Below are positions 31,274 through 43,624 of a stretch of DNA of 64,000 nt, piece by piece. Under the pieces are notes generated by a model. That model made no database searches and was not told where the DNA came from. It was given only the letters and a program-made list of their open reading frames with translations. The stretch spans positions 11,986,963-12,050,962 of the forward strand of contig OZ037770.1 in the NCBI GenBank assembly GCA_964035545.1, given 5' to 3'. Position 1 is the first letter of the stretch. The number at the start of each line of letters is the position of its first letter. The position numbers were made by a program, and so were the translations under genes. The DNA is from Bugula neritina (taxonomy: Eukaryota; Bryozoa; Gymnolaemata; Cheilostomatida; Bugulidae).

Positions 31274-34200
31274 ATGAGCACTCTTTCTGACTTTCCTGAA
31301 GATACTGTCAGTAATGTGAGTTTGCATTTCGCTGCCGAGTTATACAACTTCTCTCAGACTAACTTAGAATGGCAGCTAGAAAAAGAAGTTATAGAGAAAA
31401 GACAAAGAGCACACGTGGGTCAAGTGCTTATGCGTTTTCATATTGCATCTGGATGTTTCATTTTGCTGGCAAATGGGTATCTTATAGGATTTTATATAAA
31501 GTACCCTAAATTAAGAAGACACGTTGGAGTAACGATGCTTGCTGCTTTTATTGCTATATTTCTTCAGGTAAGTTTATTAAAGGGGAAAGCTGAGAAAATC
31601 CAATAGCGTGAACAAATGTTTAGAGAATTGCTTGAGGCGAAAGCTCAGAAAATGTTTCATCGGCGTTTTTGAAGGTGCTTTGCATGATCCAGAACTTCAA
31701 GCTCATAGTTAGAACCTTAATTAATGTTTTTAAAGTATTGTATTTTTTATTAGAAAAGGTAAGGTAGCGTTTTGCAACTTGAAACAAAGGGGCTTCTTTT
31801 GTTTCTAAGGTAAGTATATGAAGCTTACATTTGTAACTCTACGCGTTGGCTTGTTAGAAGACGTAATATAATGCCTATATATCTGCCAACAATATCTTGT
31901 TTATTTATTTAAATTTTTTGCACATAAATTTGTGTCTTATTATAGTATTCTGTATAGTTATTGTAAATAAATATATACATACAGTTGCTGTGTAATAGTG
32001 AATATATTTATACAGAAATGTTGTTTCCATTGTAGGGAGTCACAGAACTGGTTTTCCGACCACTCTACTTTTCAGGGTATGTGGACCAAACCATACTAAA
32101 TCTCTCAAGGAAGGGGATGATTGTCCTGTGTGCCCTTAGCAGTGTACTTCATGAGTTCACAGTCTATTTGGTAGCTTTGCTATTACCTCTACTCAGCATA
32201 GAGAAATATATACGGGTAAGTTATTTGGTTCAGTAAAACTCAGAAAGTGATTGTAAATTTTATAGCAGACAAAATAAATATTGCTTCCTGTTTTCAAATT
32301 CCCAAATTGCCATCATTTTCAATTCCTATAAAGTTCCTACGACCCATGTTTTCATTAGTCTAAAATAATTGATTTCTTGCTTTTACAAAATTACTTACTA
32401 TATACAAGGGCTGGCAAACATTAAAATATTATAACAAGTGTAGCAAAGCTATTTATTAGTAATCAGCCATTTATTAGAATAGGGAAAAGAAACTATTGAA
32501 GGGTGTATTAGCTTACGTTTTTTCCTACTTTTTGACTACCATCTAAAGCGAAGATCTATCTTTTGAGAATATTCACTCAGTTTTTAAGTATTTATGCAAA
32601 CTATATAAGTTTTCTAGTTATTTACAGTAAGTCATATTTAAAGCTAGTAACAAAATAAGCCTGGACTTTTTTGTTATGCTATATCACATACTTTGTTTTT
32701 TTTATGATTGATTGCCTTTTTTCACAAAATATTATTATTTGCGTGCAGGTAAAGTTTCCCCATCAAAAAGAGGCTGTTACCAGAACATTATTTATTGGTG
32801 GTATTATATCTGCTACGCTCACTGCTCTAGTAATAGCCTTTCTTCCTATAACTGATGCATATACAGCTGAACCAGTTTGGGCCGAGTGCAACGGTACCTT
32901 TGTGAAGAATGACTATACAACATGCACTCTTGGAATTATGGCTTTTATTGCTATAGCTGTGAGTAACTTTGCATATACTTTGCGTGATTTATGAAAAATA
33001 CAAAACTATAAAATATGTGATTCAAGCATGTTGATATATAATTATATATTATATTATATTATACTATATTATATTATATTACTTTACATTATATTATATT
33101 ATAATATATTTTTATACTATATTATATTATATTATGTATTATATCATTTTATATTATATTACATTGTATTACATTATATTATATTATATCATAATTAACA
33201 TGCACAGTCCTCTTTACTAACATAATATTATAACATGTTTGACCTGCAGCACATAGTAAAACTACCAGCATATTTTATTATTATGTTACTTCTTTAATGT
33301 TTTAAAATAAACTAAAAGTAAAAATATTATTACGCCGTACTAACAATATTCCTTATGTGCTATCATCTTCTATATAGCATTATGTGAATATATTTTTTAT
33401 TCATGTTTGGAAATAGCTCTTCTCCATCTAAAACACCATTATACAATGTGTATTCTTGTGGCTTGGGTAATCTTCTACATTTGAATGCTAGGTAATTGTC
33501 TAATTCTAGAAGAAGAGCAGAACTGATACTGATTATATTTAAAGCCTCATTATCTACACACAGATTAGTGTTATGTCAAGTGTCATGTGGTAATCCATCT
33601 CTCCAGTTTTCTACCTTGTAGTGTTATGTAATGCCAAACTTGCAGTTATTGATTAAAAGCTTAGAAATAATCCATAAGAGATTAGTAAAATTATATTTCA
33701 GACGAATATATATGTGCTTTTAAAACACCTTATATACAATGTTAAATAATATGTATCATGTGTTAGATAATGTTAGTGTTTGAAACCTGTTTAGGAAGTC
33801 GTAACTTGATTTTTTGTGGGTTTTTCTGCTACATGCATGCTTGAATAATAATAACTGTCTAAAGATAATATAGAGGTGGGATAACTACTAATATATAGCA
33901 CTTATCCCACCCCTGCAATAACTGTTTTTATGTGCACCAAAATCTTCATATAGATATCATATGATTGATTTATTGATTTATTACATATCACAGATATGAA
34001 GACGTACTATGTGAAGTTCAGTGTTAAGACTGGTCATGATAAGTAGACATGAGTTAAAGTGGAGAAAAAAAAGTCAGAACTCTGTTAAATTATCTAAAAT
34101 AAAAGATTATTTAAAGTATTTACAAGATGTCATAAAAAACTTTTTCTGCCTCATATGCTTCTCTATATTTAATTGTATTTGTGAATCTCATTGTAGATTC

Positions 34201-35321
34201 CGATTATTATGTACTCTCTGATGGTGAGAATAGGAAAGAAAACTCTTCGAGGCAGCAGTCTGAGTCATAGAAAAGCATTTCTGATAAAGAGAGCTTCTAT
34301 CACAGCTGCTGCCATCTCAGTAGTCTACGTGCTGTCGTCAGCACCACACGCTGTCGTGCTGTCTTTGATTCTCTCGTGTAAAACTGGTCATCTTTCCAGA
34401 AACTTCTGTGATAAACAGAGGAAACACCTGAATCTACTTTACCTACTAGCTGTACAGGTTCATCTTATCTCTTGTAACTAGTATTAGCAATATTTACATA
34501 TTATATTATATATTCTATATAAAATACTATTATATTTTAAAAATTATTATTATAATTATCATAATTATTATATTATACATATAACAAATATAAATAAGAT
34601 TAAAAATATTATAAAGTGTTATTATATAAATATTATTATAATATTATAAAAAGTATATATTATATTATATTATATATTATTCTCTGCTCAAAGTAAAGTC
34701 TTACCATATCTTTTAACAATTGAAATATTTTATGATAAATTTTCTGTTAGTCAATTGAATTTATGACATTTGTATCGTATGTAAAGCAAACTGGATGTAA
34801 TACGAAGAATAAGGTGGCCAGTATGCAAATAGAGATTATTATAACTGACAATAATAGTTTGCAGTTTCAATATTGGCAAATTATAATACAATATTGTTTA
34901 TAAATCTGTGTTTTAGTCAATGAATTAATAAAAAATAATTATATATATATATATTTTATATTCTAGAAACTCGGATATGCCGCTGCCCCAATATTTTTCA
35001 CTCTTCTGCAGCCGAAGCTGCGGCAGCAAATGCTCCAGTGCTGGAGACAACTTTGCTTTAGCTCAGCCGTCCAATCAGAGAACAGCTGTCTGTCAGGCAT
35101 AACTAGTTCTAGAAAAGGCACTAGTCATAACAAGGTAAGATAACTCTTAAAATTTTTCCTATTCAAGAATGTATACTTGCTTGTGCCTGTGTGTTTTTTT
35201 AAAAAAACATCGCACAAATGTGTTCCTTTGCTTGCAGGTGTCGTACAGCATTACAAGTACAGACAATTCTAAACCAGTTTTCACAGAACCAGTCAGCACT
35301 GCTTTAGCAGCCCCACTTTAG
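31274..35321 (+). CDS. Divergent rhodopsin-like (class A) GPCR, 398 aa, 6 exons
   Basis: Exons: 31274-31567, 32036-32215, 32749-32958, 34197-34457, 34967-35134, 35238-35321. All introns are GT-AG and phase 0. The product has seven hydrophobic segments at roughly 51-75, 83-105, 125-152, 170-191, 215-240, 260-285 and 303-330, with N-glycosylation sequons at 14, 25, 120 and 206. Class A landmarks are recognisable but altered. N67 fits position 1.50. C130 sits exactly 25 residues before the DRY arginine position and can pair with C205 or C217 in loop 2. DRY itself reads E-K-Y (154-156), the CWxP motif reads SSAP (275-278), and NPxxY reads APIFF (322-326). Loop 3 adds a C289/C299 pair. The tail is short and Ser/Thr-rich. 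The ligand is unknown. A polyadenylation signal lies 91 bases past the stop. The gene is divergent from the peptide-precursor gene 5.8 kb to its left. Confidence 0.85.
33026..33192. repeat. (ATATT)n array in GPCR intron 3
   Basis: TATATTATATTATACTATATT-like pentamer repeat starting about 70 bases after the exon 3 donor. Confidence 0.85.
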
Positions 35322-35411
35322 CAGTTTATGCAGAACTCACAACATCTAAGCTGCATCATGAATTGTGTGAAAACTTGCCCTGAGACCAACAAGCAATCTC
35401 CTCACCTATTC

Positions 35412-35417
35412 AATAAA
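35412..35417 (+). terminator. Polyadenylation signal of the GPCR gene
   Basis: AATAAA, 91 bases after the stop codon. Another candidate lies near 35577. Confidence 0.55.
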
Positions 35418-35667
35418 ACATTTCCATCTGCAGATGGAAGAGTGTTCCAAGTTTTTAATCATCTCTTTTCCTGCAAAAGTTGAAATGGTGCAAAATTATA
35501 TAATATCATAAATTTTTATTTGTAATTAGATTGTACATTTTTTCGTGCATACATGTATTTAACAAAGAATTTCTCAAATAAAAAACTGTATATACTTAGT
35601 CTCATATACTGCATTACATTTTTTCGTATTCTCACCTATCTCCGCTTTGTTCTGTTTGGTTAGCGGG

Positions 35668-35860
35668 AAAACTCACGCAAGTTTATAGTCACTATCCCTG
35701 TGAGAAACCCCTGATGGAAAGGATTTTTGTTATATAGAGCGGGCTAAGCTGCTAAGGACTTGTTTAGATGAGGTACAAAAGCAATTATGACTGGATGTTT
35801 TGAACCCATGACTTCGTGTTCACAAAGCAAATGTTTTAACCCCTAGACCACGGCTGCTCC
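35668..35860 (-). mobile_element. tRNA-derived SINE
   Basis: Reverse-oriented copy with a deletion inside the body (the GTTAGGAAGAGC block is shortened), ending CTAGACCACGGCTGCTCC. It lies between the GPCR and the Thr-rich gene. Confidence 0.82.
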
Positions 35861-36034
35861 ACTCATACTGCATTACATGTTTAATATAATTTGTGTTTCA
35901 AAATTTTATTTTGATTTTATATCTCAACACCTTTTCATAAATGATGCTTCTTTAAATTTTTTTGCATATAGAGAGTCACGAATTGCTTTGTATAGTTTGT
36001 CATCAGTTTTCTGGCAATTTCATAACACCTAGGG

Positions 36035-36040
36035 TATATA
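36035..36040 (+). promoter_or_regulatory. TATA-like box of the Thr-rich gene
   Basis: GGGTATATATTG, 58 bases before the ATG at 36098, a plausible core promoter distance for a very short 5' UTR. Confidence 0.45.
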
Positions 36041-36097
36041 TTGAAGCTTGAAATAGTGGCAGGAACATTTTGAATGCAGTTTTTCTAAAGAGCAACA

Positions 36098-38340
36098 ATG
36101 AACATTATTCTGCCGATACTTGCTGCTTGCATTTGGATGCAGGCCACTCAAGCCAGGCCATCTGTAAGTGTTTCTATTACATATGCTGGTGTCATAAACA
36201 CACTACGATTTGCTAAGGAATAGTAAAATTCCTAATCAAACTTTAATGAAAATGCTAAAACGTTATGTCATTGTTGATATTTCAAATAAACAATTTTTTC
36301 ACAAAAGATCTTATATTTACTTAAAGATTTAATTAGACATTTAAAATATTGCAACTAAAAGTAGTCATTAAAATGTAAAGAATGTTTTAATCACTGATGG
36401 TAACGGTTGAATTTGCTGTGTTGCAACTGCTTTTTTACAAAAATAAAATGATGATTTAATAGTACAAACCATGCATATGTCCATGTTTGTTGACTATGTG
36501 TGAGCAGAAAATACAGAAGTAGGTACTAAACAATCATGTTTTTAGAACTTACACATAAGTGTGCTGAATAATCAGGTTCTTAGAGCCCAGCAATTGTACT
36601 GATGGTCATAAATAAGTTAGGAACAAAATAAAACCATGTGGAGTTATATATTACTGAACTAACTGAACAATAGTTAGCTAGTAAGTGTTGGCTTTTTTTT
36701 ATGCTATGACAGCATAATATGTTTGCATAAATTAAAACTTTTAGTATTTTTTTATAAAAAAATTCTAATTAAGTATAATTATACTAATCTATTACATACA
36801 TACAAATTATAATTTTGAAAGCTTAAAAGTCCAAATACTGGCAATTGAAACTTTTTCAGCTGCGACAGCAGAATTAGGCATATTTTTATAATAAAAATGA
36901 TGAAGGTCTATAAGTACATGTTCTGTAAAAGCTTTACTAGTTTTGAAGTAATAGCTATAACAACTAAAATCCAGCGACCATGAATGAAGCGAATTTCAAT
37001 CAAACTGCTTCCTGTTTCAGGATCGACACAACCAATGCATGGAAATCTGCACATTTATTTGTCCAGAAGAAGATGAGCACAGTATGGAAGAGCATCAGGG
37101 GATGACTACGTTTGCAGACGAAGCGGCACTCACTCGCACTACCAAGAGCTATTGGTCACCAATAATCACCGAGTCTACTTTCTACAATTATTTTTTTTCT
37201 GACTCAACAAACGCCAGTACCTCGACTACTGACAGTACCCCTACTACCACAAGTGATCCTACTACTTCCAATGTCCCTACTACCACCAATGTTCCTACTA
37301 CCACCAATGTTCCTACTACCACCAATGTCCCTACTACCACCAATGTCCCTACTACTACCACCAATGTCCCTACCGCCACCAATGCCCCGACTACCGCCCC
37401 CTATGTCCCTACTACTACCACTAGTGCTCCTGTTACTGCCAATATCCCTACTACCGCCACCAATGTCCGTTCTGCCAACACCTATCTCCCTATTATCTAC
37501 ATCAATGTTCCTACTACTACCACCACCAATGCCCCTATTATCGCCAACAATGTCCCTACTACCACCACCAACGCCCCTACTACCACCACCAATGTCTCTA
37601 CTACCACCAATGTTCCTACTACCACCACCAATGTTCCTACTACTACCACCAATGTTCCTACTACCGCCAATGTTCCTACTACTACCACCACCAACGCCCC
37701 TACTACCACCACCAATGTCTCTACTACCACCAATGTTCCTACTACCACCACCAATGTTCCTACTACTACCACCAATGTTCCTACTACCGCCAATGTTCCT
37801 ACTACTACCACCACCAATGCCCCTATTATCGCCAACAATGTCCCTACTACCACCACCAATTTACCTACTACCACCACCAATGCCCCTACTACCACCACCA
37901 ATTTACCTACTACCACCACCAATTTACCTACTACCACCACCAATGTTCCTACTACCACCACCAATGTCCCTGCTACCACCACCAATGTCCCTACTACCAC
38001 AACCAATGTCCCTACCACCAATGTTCCTACTACCACCAATGTCTCTACCACCACCAATGTCTCTACTACCACCAATGTTCCTACTACTACCACCAATGTT
38101 CCTACTACCACCAATGTTCCTACTACCACCAATGTTCCTACTACTACCACCACCAATGCCCATACTACCACCACCGATGCCCCTACTACCACCAACAATG
38201 TTCCTACCGTTGGACTATCAGAGAGTATCATTGAAAGAAAGAAAAGGCATGCTATAATAGTAGCGGAAAGTGATTCAGGCAATGATGAAGAACACCATGG
38301 CTGTAGAATGAGCTGCACGAATACTTGCAGTCATAAATAA
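36098..38340 (+). CDS. Secreted Thr-rich mucin-like protein, 461 aa, 2 exons
   Basis: Exon 1 (36098-36163) encodes a signal peptide (MNIILPILAACIWMQATQA) and ends in phase 0 at GTAAGT. Exon 2 (37021-38340) follows a CTGTTTCAG acceptor. After the signal come residues with a CxxxCxxxC cluster (C28, C32, C36), an acidic stretch, and about 340 residues of imperfect repeats built on N-V-P-T-T-T. These would be dense O-glycosylation targets, as in mucins (inference). The C-terminus carries RKKR (428-431), a furin-type site, then a 30-residue tail with a second CxxxCxxxC cluster (C450, C454, C458). The repeat is encoded by an 18-base unit whose number probably varies between individuals. Other long open frames over this array, on both strands, are by-products of its composition. 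The gene lies between the GPCR and a long repeat-rich interval. The function is not known; a secreted mucus or matrix protein is plausible. Confidence 0.85.
37260..38205. repeat. 18-bp coding minisatellite of the Thr-rich gene
   Basis: Unit AATGT(C/T)CCTACTACCACC, sometimes with an extra ACC triplet. All length changes are multiples of three, so the reading frame is kept. A block of about 125 bases (37561-37685 and 37687-37811) is duplicated as a higher-order unit. Confidence 0.92.
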
Positions 38341-38487
38341 CTACTTTCTAGAAAATTGAACATTTTCTTTTGAAATTTATTTAGGAAAAACAACTTCGAA
38401 CATGTTTTTATTTGTGTTAAGTTACCAGTTTAATTTAAATCATTATAATATTTTACTCATAAAGTCTTTGAACAAGCCTTTTTTACG

Positions 38488-38493
38488 AATAAA
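38488..38493 (+). terminator. Polyadenylation signal of the Thr-rich gene
   Basis: AATAAA in ACGAATAAAAGC, 148 bases after the stop codon; a second AATAAA-like site lies near 38507. Confidence 0.5.
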
Positions 38494-39197
38494 AGCTGAA
38501 TCTAATAAAATAATCAAAAGGGAAATGGTGTCTAAACAATTATTTTAAAGCTCACATAAGTTGATAATTTTCATTTCTGATACAAAGGGTTGCTTTCAAT
38601 TTCGTTAACATAAAATTTTGCTTATGTGTCTTAAAAAATGCAATGTTTCGATTTTGTGATATATCTTTAAGATCTTAAATAAAAAAGTTAAACTAGGTAT
38701 TATAATTTATTATTATTTTGCTTACAATAAAAATAATTTCAATCTATAACTTCTAATTTTGCTGTATAACAGACTTTATAAGCTGCAAGCATAGAAAAAT
38801 ATTAATTTTATGTTAAATAGATTTCAAAATTTATTTCTTACAAAATTAGTCATACAATTTGTCAGCCATAGCCATATTACGTAACTTGAAATCATAACAA
38901 AGCCAATGTAGGCTACATCGCATCATGTGATAACCTCACTTCTACGCAACTTTTTGCCTCATCATTTGAGAGTGCTAGATGCAAACACATGCATTTCAAT
39001 TTTAGAGCTGTTTGATTTCATATTATTTTGCTTTCTAATTTTGAAATTATTAAATTTAAAAGTAGAAATTTAAATAGAGCGATATATATGAAAATTTATA
39101 TATTATATTAACATAGTATGCTTCTTCAATTAGCGCTATAGAATAAGAAATTTAGAAAAGGGGTTTTCTACTCCTAAACTTTAGTTCAGTTAGAGTT

Positions 39198-39350
39198 GTT
39201 AGTTTAGTAAAATCTACTAGGCAATTTATTGTTGCAAGTGAACTGACCTTTTCTAATGAGAAACTCTTTTTTTAATAATTATTTAATAAAAGCTATAGCA
39301 GGTAAATTTCCTACCTGAATATGCCAAGAGACCTGATATCTGCACCTTAA
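39198..39350 (+). repeat. Duplicated segment, copy 1
   Basis: About 150 bases (AGTTTAGTAAAATCTACT...TTGTTGCAAGTGAACTGACC...AAAGCTATAGCAGGTAAATT) that recur at 39608-39755 with scattered differences, in direct orientation. Confidence 0.8.
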
Positions 39351-39607
39351 TATTTGCATCTGCACTTTTATCTGCATATTTTGTAATAAGGACATCTGTG
39401 CTCTACTATCTGATCCTACTCTATTTAAACACAGCTTAGCACAACTGGCTCCTAGATAGATGATCAAACTACCCACAAATAATTAGGAGAAGACAAGTCT
39501 AAAATGCAGAGAGCTTTTCAAAAAAGGACAAACAACTCCTTGTCTTTGATCATGTTTTTATTTGTATTAAGTTACCAGTTATAGTGTAACTAGTTGATAG
39601 TTACTAG

Positions 39608-39755
39608 TTTAGTAAAAATTACTGGCAATTTGTTGTTGCAAGTGAACTGACCTTTTCGAATGAGAAACTCTTTATTCAATGATTATTTAATAAAAGCTAT
39701 AGCAGATAAATTTTCTACTTGAATATGCAAAAATACCTGATATTTGCACAATTGC
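39608..39755 (+). repeat. Duplicated segment, copy 2
   Basis: Direct repeat of 39198-39350. A shorter upstream match (TTTTTATTTGT.TTAAGTTACCAGTT) is shared between 38407 and 39553, so the copied unit may have been larger and later interrupted. Confidence 0.8.
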
Positions 39756-40082
39756 TTAGGATACACACTGTTATATAATGTAAGATGATATAATAATAAT
39801 AATAGTTATGGCAATAAAAAATAAAATAATGCAAATAGTTTTTTCCATTTACTGATTTATGTAGAATAATAACAACTTGAAAGAAAAAATTCTTGTGGTT
39901 AAAAGATGCAATAATGAAGTATTTATGAAGCACATAGAATTAATTTTTTACTTTTTATATATAATTCAACAAGCTTTAACTAGTTTTCTTAATGACCTAA
40001 GCATAGAATAAGTATAGAGTAGGTATATAATAAGTATAGAGTAGGTGTAAAGAAGGTGTAGAGTAAGTGCATAGAGTAAGTG

Positions 40083-40208
<126 letters not shown>

Positions 40209-40323
40209 GCAAAATATGTATAAAAACATTTATACTTATTAAATTGTGGTTAGAGTCAAATATAATCAAGTTTTAAATGTGTCATATCAAAATACATAAG
40301 GATATAACATATAAAATTATAAA

Positions 40324-40540
40324 AAAACTAACGGAAGTTTATTTATAGTCACCATCCCTGTAAGAAACCCCTGATGAAAGAGGTTTTTGTTAAAGCGGGC
40401 TATGGACTTATTTTAATGAGGCACAGAAGCAATTATGACTGGATGCTCTTCCTAACATCACTAATGGGCTTTGTCCGACTGAACCCATGACATTCGTGCT
40501 TACTAGGCAAACACTTAAACCCCTAGACCACGGCTGCTCC
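40324..40540 (-). mobile_element. tRNA-derived SINE
   Basis: Reverse-oriented full-length copy with a 4-base insertion near its tail (GTTTATTTATAGTC) and a clean head complement (CCCCTAGACCACGGCTGCTCC minus its first base). Confidence 0.82.
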
Positions 40541-41137
40541 CTATAACATATCAAACTATAGTATAGTTCTATATGCAAGATAATTTGATATTTAGTTATG
40601 GTGATATGCTTTACTAATGTAAAATTCAAATCTACAAAATATGTTTGATAAATTGAGTTAATGATAATGTTTATATATTAAATTTAATTCCAGACTTCTA
40701 TAATTATTGTAAAGATTTTTAAAATGAATTTATTTTAACACTGATGCTAAAGAACAACCAAGTTGAAACTATAAGTGAGTTTTGAAACAAAAACCTTGCA
40801 TATCGCACAGCCAGACAGCGTCAGGGCAGATGAAGTTTCTCACACCTAACAATGCTAGGCAATGTTTCAACATATAAGATTTATTTCTAATACCTGAAAT
40901 AATTAGCAACAAGTTAACTTACAACATATTGCACTCATTGCATAAATTGATGGTAATTAGTGCTTTTGCAGTTGGTATATATCCTTCCATATAAATGACT
41001 TTAACTGCAGAAAAAGGATTATCTATTGCCAGGATATTGCTTGCTAGTTTATATCAATTAACTTAAGCTATCGTGTAGCTCTCCATCTATTAATAACATC
41101 CTTCTATTCAGCACGTGAAGCTACCCAAGTGTATGAC

Positions 41138-41375
41138 AAAAAAGCCTGCACAAGTTTATATAAGTCCTCATTTGTGTGAGAAAACCTCTGATGGAAGAGG
41201 TTTTTTGTTAAATCGGGCTAAGGACTTATTCAGATGGGGCACAGGAGTAATTATGACTGGTTGCTTTTCCTAACATCATCAATGGCCCTATATAATTGTA
41301 GAGGTTAAACCTATATGACTTCGTGCTTATACTAGGCAAGCGCTTTAACCTCTAGACCACAGTTACACAGGGAGC
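41138..41375 (-). mobile_element. tRNA-derived SINE
   Basis: Reverse-oriented copy with a slightly expanded head region (AGACCACAGTTACACAGGGAGC) and a drifted tail (GTTTATATAAGTCCTCA). It lies 0.6 kb from the 40.3-kb copy in the same orientation. Confidence 0.78.
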
Positions 41376-42880
41376 AACCGTCTGATATTGTTTACTAAAT
41401 CCTATACTGTTTGTCAAGATTTGCATATCAAAATCTTAAATTTCTTCCAGTATCAGCCACATGGTGGGTTGACCTCAGCAATAAAAAGTTCATATGGGAT
41501 AGTGATTAAAAACTACAATAAATGATTAAAAATTTCAAGGAATTTTATTGCCATTCAAAATTAACATAAAACTGCAACAATTGAAAAAACTGCTTTAGAC
41601 TGAACTCTGCAAAGAATCTTGCATAATGTAAATATATCATAACCACACTGCTAAAATGAATTAAGCTAAACAACTTTACACTTTATATTTGTAAGATAGC
41701 AAGCACCAAACTATCTCAATTATGACTCGAACAGAGGAAGCACCATTTAAGAAAGTTGAAAACAGTTATAAATTTGTTCTATACTGACCATGCAGCTGTT
41801 TGTCTGGCTGTCTGTCTGTCCATACAATGTTTATATAAATCCATGAAAAACATGTGAACAGATTATAACTTATTTCATTATGCTTTATGATTATATCTAC
41901 TTCTACAATATATATAAAATGAACACTTAATGCCCATAGAACACTGGGCATTATATAGGCATATATACTTTATCATATAATATAATTTTATGTTTTTTAC
42001 TACAAGTTTGCATGGGATTATAAACATAAAATTAAAACAGGGTATTTTTACAATATAAACTGCTATAAGGATGAGAAACCCCCCCCCCCCATATTTTATT
42101 TTATCCTTTAGATACTCAGATATTAAATATTGTTTTACAACAGCTTAAAGTTAATGCAGATCGTCTTTGCTGTAAACTGGTTGTGATTGAAAATTTGTCT
42201 GTCTAGTTGTTAGTTGATAATTCTTACCTATTCTCAAATATCTCCGCTTTGTCCTGTTCGGGTAGTGGGTAATTGTTATTTGATAATACCAATGTGATAA
42301 TATTTTGATTATCAACATATTTTAGCTTTTTTAAATGAAGCAATAGCTAATGACAATATCTTTCAAATTGCCACATATATGCATCTGCATTATATAAAAC
42401 ATATACCTAATAGCTAACCAATTACCTGCACTTATACTCAGTTCAACAATAATTGTTTTAGTAATTGGTTAAATTGTATAATGAAAATGTCAAACTCAAA
42501 AACTGAGGTTGAGATTTTTTTAATGTCTTTACAAGTTTTTTTCTAATTCAATTGAACTCCAAACTCCTAATTTACTATTTACTGTTTTACAAGAGTTAAT
42601 GACATTAAGCTTTGACCTAACGTAAAATTAATTACTTTAATTCTAATCAAATTTACCTTCTTGAGCTGAAGTTCGGGACTGGAATAATGATATAGATTCA
42701 ATTAAAATAAATTGGAGGTAGAACAAGTAAAATTAGAACACTTTTTGGGCAAGCCAATGCTTATTGGTGAAAAATAACAGAAAAAAACATTTATGAATAG
42801 CAGTGGCATTAAGTGGCATTAATGGCTACATGTTAAAATTCAAACCACTGACTAGGGAATGAGAACACATGATCTAGCAA

Positions 42881-43079
42881 GCCTGTGGACCAGCCTGTGG
42901 ACCAGCCTGTGGACCAGCCTGTGGACCAGCGTGTGGAATAGCCTGTGGACCGGCCTGTGGACCAACCTGTGGACCAACCTGTAGATCAACCTGTGGACCA
43001 GCCTGTAGACTAGCCTGTGAACCAGCCTGTAGACTAGCCTGTGGACCAACCTGTGGACCAGCCTGCGGACCAGCCTGTG
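42881..43079. repeat. 12-bp GCCTGTGGACCA minisatellite
   Basis: About 16 copies with substitutions (ACCTGTGGACCA, GCCTGTAGACTA). It ends about 500 bases before the sulfatase TATA box. A minus-strand open frame across it (VHRLVHRL...) reflects the repeat. Confidence 0.9.
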
Positions 43080-43574
43080 TTACAACTACTGAACCGCTGC
43101 TGATGTTTCATAAACTTATGCAACTCAATTAAAAGTTGTATTTCAATAGCTTAGGCTGCATGGTATGAATTACCTAAAACTCTGCATTTACAAAATATGA
43201 ATTGTGTGAACTAATAATTATTATGCATTCAATTATGTTTATATAGGTATTGTTATGCTGTGTTTGAGCTGCTCATCATAGTAATTGTGAATTAGTTCAA
43301 CTTCCACATAATCTCAAAGCTAACAATGTTGTTATTTAGTTCATCCTGATATAATCCTATTATGTAGAGGTGTAACCTATCACCACCCTAAGCATAATAT
43401 TACCGATGCATTGCAAAAAATGCCAAACATTACAAATAAATGATGCGGCTGAAACAAGATACAATAGTTTGCATTTCAACGTGATTACAAATCCATTAAT
43501 CAAATTGTTGTCGTAATTAAGATAAATTACTCGCATGGAATGGTGATGTAAGAACGCAGGCAGTGACTATCACA

Positions 43575-43580
43575 TATAAA
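43575..43580 (+). promoter_or_regulatory. TATA box of the sulfatase gene
   Basis: CACATATAAACAGCC, 45 bases before the ATG at 43625. The short distance implies a 5' UTR of only about 20 bases. Confidence 0.5.
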
Positions 43581-43624
43581 CAGCCTATCACAGATTGTTT
43601 AACTTCAGTAAGTCAGTTGCCTGC

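Noticed and set aside
37188-38318. Other frames over the Thr-rich array (LLPPM, VVVGTLVV, GGSRNIG)
   Set aside because: Shadows of the coding minisatellite. Only the plus-strand Thr frame has an upstream signal-peptide exon in phase and non-repeat ends.
40795-40855. Short exon-like stretch on the minus strand reading NFICPDAVWLCDMQ between an AG and a GT
   Set aside because: Only about 48 bases, no partner exons in phase nearby; likely chance.
43595-43624. Upstream extension of the sulfatase frame
   Set aside because: It would have to begin at TTG; the ATG at 43625 gives a proper signal peptide and lies 45 bases from the TATA box.
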